Below are positions 1-5,330 of a DNA stretch of 5,807 bases, one piece after another. Position 1 is the first letter of the stretch. Every line of letters begins with the position of its first letter. The notes beneath the pieces were generated by a model, which saw only the letters and a program-made list of their open reading frames with translations, was not told the DNA's origin and searched no databases. This DNA is from Nitrospinota bacterium (GTDB lineage Bacteria; Tectomicrobia; Entotheonellia; J063), in assembly GCA_003696125.1 (NCBI GenBank), contig RFHZ01000375.1:1-5807 (forward strand), in the 5' to 3' direction. Made by a program: the position numbers and the translations under genes.

Positions 1-315
1 ACAGATACCGGAAAACGGCTGGCCGATCAGCTCTCTCCCTGGGCCCGGGTGCTCAAGGATCATCTCGCTTCCTTTCCTCTCTCCCAGCGTCTCGAGGTGA
101 TGCAGTTCTTGATGCAACTGATCGAGTCCCTGCAACGAGCAGGCATCATCAGCCTCTCGCGCATGTGCTTCACCTGCCGTTTTTTTCAACCCGACACCTA
201 CCCAGATCCGGCCGCTCCCCATCACTGCCGACTCATGGAGAAACCGCTTGCCCTGAGCGAACTCCGCTTTGACTGCCCGGATCATGAAGACACGCTGGCG
301 GGAAAAGAGGCTTGA
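1..315 (+). CDS. MarR-family transcriptional regulator with Cys-rich C-terminal tail (5' truncated by window edge)
   Basis: The reading frame is open from the first base to a TGA at 313-315, giving 104 visible residues; the true start lies upstream. The first residues (TDTGKRLADQL) look like the end of the winged-helix wing leading into the MarR dimerisation helices (about visible residues 5-50, ending in SLQRAGIIS), so the recognition helix is cut off. After these comes a tail with four cysteines, C56, C59, C76 and C92 (C-x2-C-x16-C-x15-C), plus H74 and H75, in the order RMCFTCRFF, HHC, DCPDH. I recall this tail in a MarR subgroup, and the spacing suggests a metal or Fe-S site, which is inference. 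MarR proteins are dimeric repressors that often release DNA on binding phenolic or other small ligands. The gene is collinear with the transporter downstream, so it is a candidate regulator of it. The internal ATG at 49 is not the start, because family-conserved sequence precedes it. Confidence 0.8.
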   Translation, partial: TDTGKRLADQLSPWARVLKDHLASFPLSQRLEVMQFLMQLIESLQRAGIISLSRMCFTCRFFQPDTYPDPAAPHHCRLMEKPLALSELRFDCPDHEDTLAGKEA

Positions 316-340
316 CAGAGGCTCCTTTTGATGATAGAAG
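312..340 (+). promoter_or_regulatory. Candidate sigma70-type promoter for the transporter operon
   Basis: A perfect TTGACA (312-317) is followed after exactly 17 bases by TAGAAG (335-340), a 4/6 match to TATAAT. The -35 overlaps the stop codon of the upstream regulator. Transcription would start near 347, leaving a leader of almost 90 nt before the binding-protein start at 435. This is a motif match by eye only; no clear MarR-type operator palindrome was found around it beyond a bare TGATCA at 394-399. Confidence 0.35.
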
Positions 341-434
341 AGGGGAGGTGATACGAAGAGCATTTCCTCACCACAGGTTCTCTGTTTTGGATTGATCATG
401 CGAACAACGGAACACGGGAAGGGGGGAGATAACG

Positions 435-1763
435 ATGCCAAAGAGTAGACGAAGCTTTCTGAAGATCGCCGGAGGAGTCATCGCCGGAACAGGGGCAGCC
501 CTGACCGGATGGGCCAGAAGACCGGTCCTGGCAGCAGCCAGGCGTTCTATCCCCAAGGAACCGATCAAAATCGCCACGGTCGGTTTTCTCAGCGGACCGG
601 CTGCGGCTCCCTTTGGTATCCCCGGCAACAACGCCTATAAGATGCTGGTGGAGGATATCAACAAAAAGGGGGGGATTCTGGGCCGACAGATCAACCTGAT
701 CAGCAACGATGAGGCCGGAGGAGCCGCTGCCCAGGTCAAGCTGACCCGCAAGCTGATCCTGGATGACAAGGTGGACGTGATCCTGGGCTTTATCTCGTCA
801 GGGGACTGCAAGGCGGTGCTCCCGCTTTCCGATGAGTTGGGCGGGCTGATCGTGGCCTATGACTGTGGCACCCATGTGCTGATGGAGGGGAGGAAATCTC
901 CTTATAAGGTCCCCAAGTACCAGCTGGGATTCCGCAGCAAAGCCCATCTGGGGATCGATAACATCGGGCTGGCCCTGATGATCAAAAAGTATCTGCCGGA
1001 GACCAAGACCATTGCCGGCATCAATCCCGATTACGCCTGGGGTCGCGATAGCTGGCATATCTTTGAGACGGCCATGAAAAAGCTGATGCCCCAGGTCAAG
1101 GTGGTCGGGACCTGGTGGCCCAAGCTCTTTACCACCGACTACACCGCACACATCAGCGCGGTCATCGGCTCAGGGGCAGAGATCATCCACTCCGCCCTCT
1201 GGGGAGGAGACGCGGTCACCTTTACCAAGCAGGCCCTCGAGCTCGGTCTCTTCCAGAAGGCGCGCATGGCCTACTCACGCGGCGAACCCTATCCGCAGGA
1301 GATCGGCAAGGAGTTCCCCGAGGAGCAGATCATCTGCTGTGCCGGTACCCACTACTTCCTCTATCCCCCTCACGACAGGTGGCCGCTGAACAAGTGGTTT
1401 GTCGAGGAATACCACAAGCGGTACGGCAAGTATCCGACCTATCCCTGCTACCATGCCTACCAGGCGCTCTACACCTATAAAGCCGCCGTGGAGAAAGCCG
1501 CCTCGCTGGTCGGGGGATGGCCGACCCAGGAAGAGATCGCCAAGGCCATGGTCGGTATCTCCATCGAAACCCCGTCCGGTCACCTCGCCATCCGGGAGGA
1601 TCACAACGGGATCGAAGATGTGCTGCTCGGCTTTACCAAGCTCACCCCTGATTATCCGTTCCCCATCCTGGACCCGAATCGCATGGAGGTCTTCCCCGCC
1701 CACATGGTGAATGCCCCGGTCGGGATCCGGACAGAGGACTGGATCAACAGCTGGCAGGTGTAA
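435..1763 (+). CDS. Tat-exported periplasmic substrate-binding protein of a Liv-type (HAAT) ABC transporter
   Basis: This 442-residue protein fits the type I periplasmic binding fold of the LivJ/LivK family (Peripla_BP_6 type). Residues 4-10 read SRRSFLK, a clear twin-arginine motif, followed by a Gly/Ala-rich hydrophobic stretch (11-27) and an Ala-rich probable cleavage region around 31-36. There is no lipobox Cys, so a soluble periplasmic protein is expected. The mature part opens with IKIATVGFLSGPAA and continues with family-typical blocks: the GGILGRQINLISNDEAGG region (79-96), KLILDDKVDVILGFISSG (106-123) and NPDYAWGRDSW (197-207). It would capture the ligand and deliver it to the LivHM channel. 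The ligand cannot be read from sequence: amino acids, amides and aromatic acids are all used by relatives. Five cysteines (C125, C144, C301, C302, C338) are present. The start is supported by GGGGGGAG (421-428) six bases upstream and by the Tat motif at the usual N-terminal position. By position it is livK-like. Confidence 0.93.
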   Translation: MPKSRRSFLKIAGGVIAGTGAALTGWARRPVLAAARRSIPKEPIKIATVGFLSGPAAAPFGIPGNNAYKMLVEDINKKGGILGRQINLISNDEAGGAAAQVKLTRKLILDDKVDVILGFISSGDCKAVLPLSDELGGLIVAYDCGTHVLMEGRKSPYKVPKYQLGFRSKAHLGIDNIGLALMIKKYLPETKTIAGINPDYAWGRDSWHIFETAMKKLMPQVKVVGTWWPKLFTTDYTAHISAVIGSGAEIIHSALWGGDAVTFTKQALELGLFQKARMAYSRGEPYPQEIGKEFPEEQIICCAGTHYFLYPPHDRWPLNKWFVEEYHKRYGKYPTYPCYHAYQALYTYKAAVEKAASLVGGWPTQEEIAKAMVGISIETPSGHLAIREDHNGIEDVLLGFTKLTPDYPFPILDPNRMEVFPAHMVNAPVGIRTEDWINSWQV

Positions 1764-1770
1764 CACACAT

Positions 1771-1829
1771 GTTCAGCGATCAGCGCTGTGGGCCCAGAAA
1801 GGACCGGGGCCCAGGGCTGATCGCTGAAC
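1771..1829 (+). repeat. Large intercistronic inverted repeat (hairpin) between binding protein gene and livH
   Basis: The arm GTTCAGCGATCAGC (1771-1784) is matched perfectly by its reverse complement at 1816-1829. Inside this stem a G-G mismatch, two further pairs and a 2-nt bulge lead to a second stem, GGGCCC (1790-1795) pairing with GGGCCC (1807-1812), closed by an 11-nt loop (1796-1806). That makes about 22 pairs over 59 nt, starting 7 nt after the stop of the binding protein. No T-run follows, so it is not a textbook intrinsic terminator. Its 3' foot is 4 nt from the probable livH ribosome binding site. Plausible roles are 3'-end protection of the binding-protein mRNA, partial attenuation, or control of livH translation. 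It could also be a REP/MITE-type insertion. Confidence 0.85.
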
Positions 1830-1849
1830 GTCTGGGGATGGACGATGCC

Positions 1850-2725
1850 ATGGCGCAATGGGTGATTTACCTTCTCAACGGCCTGTACTACGCCGCCTTT
1901 ATCTTTCTGATCTCGCTGGGACTCAACATCATCCTGGGTGTGATGGGGGTCCTCAACCTCGCCCACGGCTCCCTGTACGCCATCGGGGCCTTCATGGGAG
2001 CCTGGGCCATCATCGCCCTGGGGAAAGGGGCTCCCCTCTTCTTCGTCTTCGCCTCCCTCCTCAGCGGTCTGGTCCTGGCCGGTCTGGTGGGGGTGGTACT
2101 GGAGTGGGTGTTGATCCGGCCCATCTACCAGCGACCCCTCGAGTACCAGTTGCTGATGACCTTTGGGGTCCTCCTGGTCCTGGAAGATGGGATGAAGGTG
2201 GTGTGGGGGGGAACCGGCTATTACGCCTCTACCCCTCTCGATCGCCTGGGCACGGTGACCATCCTGGGCAATCCCTATCCCCTCTACTTCCTGTTCATCA
2301 TCGGGGTGAGCTTCCTCACCGGGTTTCTCGTCTGGCTCCTGATGACCAAAACCCGGCTCGGGATCATGCTACGAGCCGTCTCCCTGGACCGGGAGATGGC
2401 CACGGCCATGGGACTCCACATCCAGCGGCTCAGCACCTGGGCCTTTGCCCTTGGCGCCGGCCTGGCCGGACTGGCCGGGGCGCTGGTCGCTCCCACCACT
2501 TCCGTCCTCCTGGGCTTTGGCACAGAGCCGCTGATCCTCGCCTTCATCGTCGTGGTGATCGGGGGACTGGGGAGCCCTAAAGGGGCGCTGATCGGCTCGC
2601 TCCTGGTCGGCATCGTGCGCTCCATCGGCATCGTGAAGTTCCCGGAAATCGAATCGGCCATCCTCTTCTTTATCGCCGCCATCATCCTGGTGGTCAAACC
2701 GGAAGGACTCTTTGGAAAGGCCTGA
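1850..2725 (+). CDS. livH: Liv-type ABC transporter permease LivH
   Basis: This 291-residue inner-membrane permease forms half of the translocation channel. Family marks: NLAHGSLYAIGAF (36-48) in the second hydrophobic segment, the IRPIYQRPLEYQLLMTFG block (89-106), the cytoplasmic coupling region GIMLRAVSLDREMATAMGL (171-189) that contacts an ATPase, the glycine-rich GGLGSPKGALIGSLLVG (238-254), and the C-terminal KPEGLFGK (283-290). About eight hydrophobic segments are visible (roughly 7-32, 41-56, 60-88, 100-118, 144-166, 197-215, 226-260, 268-283). The frame is open from an ATG at 1769, but residues from there would be encoded by the hairpin and are not family-like. I chose ATG 1850 because GGGGATGG (1834-1841) is well placed and the permease begins directly. 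ATG 1838 is the alternative and would add four residues. The stop is followed by livM after 2 bp. Confidence 0.93.
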   Translation: MAQWVIYLLNGLYYAAFIFLISLGLNIILGVMGVLNLAHGSLYAIGAFMGAWAIIALGKGAPLFFVFASLLSGLVLAGLVGVVLEWVLIRPIYQRPLEYQLLMTFGVLLVLEDGMKVVWGGTGYYASTPLDRLGTVTILGNPYPLYFLFIIGVSFLTGFLVWLLMTKTRLGIMLRAVSLDREMATAMGLHIQRLSTWAFALGAGLAGLAGALVAPTTSVLLGFGTEPLILAFIVVVIGGLGSPKGALIGSLLVGIVRSIGIVKFPEIESAILFFIAAIILVVKPEGLFGKA

Positions 2726-2727
2726 GG

Positions 2728-3765
2728 ATGCAGGTGAAAGGGATCACCATTCATGCGGGACAGGTACTGCTCTATCTGGCCGGACTGGTGCTGCTGGTCG
2801 TCATGCCCCACCTGCTTCCGACCTCCTACCTGTTTGAGCTCGAATCCGGCCTGGCCCTGGCCATTGTGGGACTCGGCTTCAACCTCCTCTTAGGTTATAC
2901 CGGCCTGCTCTCCTTTGGTCACGGTGCCTATTTTGCCGCCGGAGCGTACACCGTAGCCATGATCTACCATTACTTCCCGGAATACTATACCTTCGAGCTT
3001 CTGCTCCCGGCCGCCCTCATCACCTCCTTCTTCATCTCCCTTCTCTTCGGCTTCCTCTCGGTCCGCCATACCAAAATCTTCTTCTCCATCCTGACCCTCT
3101 CCCTCTCCATGCTCTTAAACGTGCTGCTGGAGAAGTTCTACAACATCACCGGCGGGTCGGATGGACTGCGAGTCGGCATCCCGGACATGTTCGGCATCTC
3201 CTTTGAGGGAATCCGCCGGCCGGTCTTCCTCTCCGATACCTACTACTATGTCCTGCTGGTTATCTTCTGCCTGGCCTTCCTCCTGATGAAGGGGATCGTC
3301 AACTCCCCCTTTGGCAAAGCCTTGCAATCGATCCGGGACGACGAGATCCGGGCCCGCCTCATCGGGGTCCGGGTGCGGCGATACCGGCTCTACGCCTTCA
3401 TCATCTCCGGTCTCTTCACCGGCCTGGGTGGTGCCCTCTGGAGCTTCGTGGATGGGCACGTCACCCCGGAAATCTCTCACTGGATCTTCTCCGGTGAGAT
3501 CGTGTACATGACGCTCCTGGGCGGGTTTGTCATCTTTGAAGGCCCGATCGTCGGCGCCATCCTCTTCACCTTTCTCCAATCGTACGCCATTGCCAATACC
3601 GAATACTGGCAGTTCGTGATGGGGATCACGCTCATCCTCCTGGTCCTCTTCCTGCCGGGTGGCGTGGCCGGGGGATTGGGGGATCTGGCGAGAAAAGTGT
3701 TACCCAAGAGGGAGAAAGAGAGGGGCAAAGACACAAAGGCCCACAGACCACCGACTGTCTGGTAA
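2728..3765 (+). CDS. livM: Liv-type ABC transporter permease LivM
   Basis: This 345-residue inner-membrane permease is the partner of LivH. Conserved landmarks: GLGFNLLLGYTGLLSFGHGAYFAAGAY (48-74), the TGGSDGL loop (141-147), the coupling region FGKALQSIRDDEIRARLIGVRV (195-216), the LLGGFVIFEGPIVGA block (263-277) and LFLPGGVAGGL (308-318), where the family normally ends shortly after. Multiple hydrophobic segments are visible, including about 11-31, 41-80, 91-111, 117-134, 172-188, 221-241 and 257-310. The last 18 residues (REKERGKDTKAHRPPTVW) are charged, low in conservation signal and run into the arm of a palindromic repeat that also carries the stop codon; they look like an acquired extension. 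The ATG at 2728 follows GGAAAGG (2714-2720) at 7 nt and is 2 bp after livH, so translation is probably coupled. Confidence 0.94.
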   Translation: MQVKGITIHAGQVLLYLAGLVLLVVMPHLLPTSYLFELESGLALAIVGLGFNLLLGYTGLLSFGHGAYFAAGAYTVAMIYHYFPEYYTFELLLPAALITSFFISLLFGFLSVRHTKIFFSILTLSLSMLLNVLLEKFYNITGGSDGLRVGIPDMFGISFEGIRRPVFLSDTYYYVLLVIFCLAFLLMKGIVNSPFGKALQSIRDDEIRARLIGVRVRRYRLYAFIISGLFTGLGGALWSFVDGHVTPEISHWIFSGEIVYMTLLGGFVIFEGPIVGAILFTFLQSYAIANTEYWQFVMGITLILLVLFLPGGVAGGLGDLARKVLPKREKERGKDTKAHRPPTVW

Positions 3766-3789
3766 GGGCGCAGCGCGCTGCGCCCCTAC
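3762..3789 (+). repeat. REP-like palindrome at the livM 3' end
   Basis: Positions 3766-3785 form a perfect 20-bp palindrome whose half-arm is GGGCGCAGCG. It extends outward on both sides through one A/C mismatch (3765 with 3786) to GTA/TAC, for 28 nt in total. The livM stop TAA (3763-3765) sits inside the left arm. The outer tag GTAGGGGCG reads on the minus strand from 3789. Intergenic palindromes with a GTAGGGGCG tag recur in many bacterial genomes in my recollection, but copy number in this genome cannot be seen from the window. As RNA it would fold into a strong GC hairpin without a following T-run, so transcript stabilisation or partial termination is possible. It lies between the permease and ATPase genes of one operon. 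Confidence 0.75.
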
Positions 3790-3871
3790 GCGTTGAACAC
3801 GGATACTTGACTATAACAAACCAGGGATAAAAAACAGGTACAAAGGGATAGCGCAGGGGAAAGGGGGACAG
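3790..3871 (+). promoter_or_regulatory. AT-richer leader of livG with ribosome binding site and weak promoter-like motifs
   Basis: This stretch is less GC-rich than its neighbours. It contains TTGAAC (3793-3798), TTGACT (3807-3812), TATAAC (3812-3817) and TAAAAA (3828-3833). No pair has ideal spacing: TTGAAC to TATAAC is 13 nt, and TTGACT to TAAAAA is 15 nt. An internal promoter for livGF is therefore only possible. AAGGGGGA (3861-3868) is a strong Shine-Dalgarno match a few bases before the livG ATG at 3872. Confidence 0.25.
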
Positions 3872-4615
3872 ATGCTCGTCGTGGAACAGCTCCGGAAATC
3901 GTTTGGTGATCTCAGGGCGGTGGATGGGGTCAGTTTTACCATCCAGGAGGGAGAAATCGTCTCCCTGGTCGGGTCTAACGGTGCCGGGAAGACGACCCTG
4001 GTCAACCTGCTGAGCGGATACCTCCTCCCGGATGGTGGACACATCCACTTTTTGGGGAAGGATATCACCTATGCCCACCCCTCCACCCGCATCCGGATCG
4101 GGATCGGCCGCAGCTTCCAGCTCGTACATCTCTTTGCCAATCTGACCGTGCTGGACAACATCCGCACCCCCCTCTTCTCCAAGTACGGAAAGCTGCATCA
4201 CTGGCTCTGGCCGGCCGATGCCTATACCGAGATCACGGAAGAGGCGGTGGCCATCCAGCAGCTCTTCGGGCTGCTGGAGAAGCGGAACCTGCTGGCCAAG
4301 GGGCTGGGCGAAGGGGACAAGAAGGTACTCGACATTGCCATGGCCTTTGCCCTGAAATCGAGACTCCTTCTCCTGGATGAGCCGACCAGCGGGGTGGCCA
4401 CCAGCGACAAATTCGCGGTCATGGACACCATCGTGACCGCCCTTAGAAAAGAGAATACCTCGGCCTTGATCATCGAACACGACATGGACATCGTCTCCAA
4501 CTACTCGGATCGCGTCATCATGATGCACGAAGGCCGTATCGTGGCCGAAGGCGAGCCGGAGGCGGTCATGGAGAATGCCGAGGTTCAGGAACTCCTCTTT
4601 GGGGTGGGGCTGTGA
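3872..4615 (+). CDS. livG: Liv-type ABC transporter ATP-binding protein LivG
   Basis: This 247-residue cytoplasmic ATPase would pair with LivF to power LivHM. Motifs in order: Walker A GSNGAGKTT (34-42), Q-loop SFQ with Q83, signature region LGEGDKK (145-151), Walker B LLLLDE (165-170) with catalytic Glu170, D-loop region SGVATSD (173-179), and switch His in EHD (H203). The C-terminal GRIVAEGEP block (221-229) is typical of LivG. Length matches the family. The signature is unusual: E. coli LivG has LAYGQ and most ABC proteins LSGGQ, while here the position of the final Gln is Asp. I recall LSEGD-type variants in a LivG subgroup associated with proteobacterial HAAT clusters, so this is probably a subfamily trait and not damage. 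It is separated from livM by a 106-bp gap with a palindrome and from livF by 1 bp. Confidence 0.94.
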   Translation: MLVVEQLRKSFGDLRAVDGVSFTIQEGEIVSLVGSNGAGKTTLVNLLSGYLLPDGGHIHFLGKDITYAHPSTRIRIGIGRSFQLVHLFANLTVLDNIRTPLFSKYGKLHHWLWPADAYTEITEEAVAIQQLFGLLEKRNLLAKGLGEGDKKVLDIAMAFALKSRLLLLDEPTSGVATSDKFAVMDTIVTALRKENTSALIIEHDMDIVSNYSDRVIMMHEGRIVAEGEPEAVMENAEVQELLFGVGL

Positions 4616-4616
4616 G

Positions 4617-5324
4617 ATGTTACTGCAGGTAGAAGAGCTCGATTTTTCCATAGAGACAACCCAGATTCTCCGCTCCATCTCCTTCAGCGTGGCGCCGGAG
4701 GAGATCGTCTGTCTGGTAGGACGGAACGGGGCGGGCAAGAGTTCCATCCTGAAGACCATCATCGGCCTCTACACGCCCCGCTCAGGAAAGATCCTCCTGC
4801 ACGGCCAGGATATCACCTCCCTCTCCCCGCGAGAGCGGGTGCTACGCGGGATCGGGTACTCTCCCGAAGATTCGCGGGTCTTTGCCGATCTGACCGTGGC
4901 CGAAAACCTGGTCCTCTCCACCTGGATCACCGGCCATACCTCCCGGGCAGAGAGGATCTCCTTTGAGACCATCTTCGCCATCTTCCCGGAGATCAGACAA
5001 TTCCTGCACCGCAAGGGGCTCCACTTAAGCGGGGGACAGAAGAAGATGGTCTCGGTAGCGCGGGCACTGGCCTTGAGTCCATCGATCCTCCTGCTGGACG
5101 AATCGTTTGAAGGGCTGGCCCCGATTGTGGTCAAGCGTTTCCGGGAGGCGCTCAAGCGGATTCACGAGATGGGGATCACCATCCTGCTGGCCGAATCGAA
5201 CATCCGCATCGCCTCCCAGGTGGCTGACCGCTCCTATCTGGTGGAGAGAGGGGAGATCATCTTTGAGGGGCATCCGCAGGAGATCCTGCAGAACGAGAAG
5301 CTGCTGCGGATCATCGGGAGATGA
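4617..5324 (+). CDS. livF: Liv-type ABC transporter ATP-binding protein LivF
   Basis: This 235-residue cytoplasmic ATPase is the second nucleotide-binding subunit. Motifs: Walker A GRNGAGKSS (35-43), Q-loop region GYSPEDSRVF with Glu84 in place of Gln (Glu here is also seen in E. coli LivF), canonical signature LSGGQ (137-141), Walker B ILLLDE (157-162), D-loop region EGLAP (165-169), and LAESN (191-195), where the switch position is Ser194 instead of His; LivF relatives usually read VEQN. The C-terminal GEIIFEGHP (212-220) is typical. The frame extends back to 4575 inside livG, but those residues are not family-like. ATG 4617 lies 1 bp after the livG stop, with GGGGTGGGG (4601-4609) upstream, so translational coupling is likely. 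Confidence 0.94.
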   Translation: MLLQVEELDFSIETTQILRSISFSVAPEEIVCLVGRNGAGKSSILKTIIGLYTPRSGKILLHGQDITSLSPRERVLRGIGYSPEDSRVFADLTVAENLVLSTWITGHTSRAERISFETIFAIFPEIRQFLHRKGLHLSGGQKKMVSVARALALSPSILLLDESFEGLAPIVVKRFREALKRIHEMGITILLAESNIRIASQVADRSYLVERGEIIFEGHPQEILQNEKLLRIIGR

Positions 5325-5330
5325 GAGCCC

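Noticed and set aside
1275-1766. 163-codon minus-strand frame opposite the binding protein
   Set aside because: Antisense of a clearly conserved binding-protein frame; no ribosome binding site or recognisable domain.
1769-1849. N-terminal extension of LivH starting at ATG 1769
   Set aside because: These codons are formed by the inverted repeat and do not resemble LivH; a well-spaced ribosome binding site supports 1850 (or 1838).
1858-2580. 240-codon + strand frame inside livH
   Set aside because: Shadow in a second frame of the GC-rich livH gene; Arg/Gly/Pro-rich with no domain signal, while the livH frame has all LivH motifs.
3632-4762. Long minus-strand open frame of 376 codons opposite livM/livG/livF
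   Set aside because: It lies wholly across well-supported ABC genes. Its protein is a typical antisense shadow of ATPase coding sequence, without family-like motifs, and it crosses an intergenic palindrome.
4061-4817. Shared 11-mer GGATATCACCT in livG and livF
   Set aside because: It encodes the equivalent DIT residues after the first beta strands of two paralogous ATPases, so homology explains it and no repeat element is needed.
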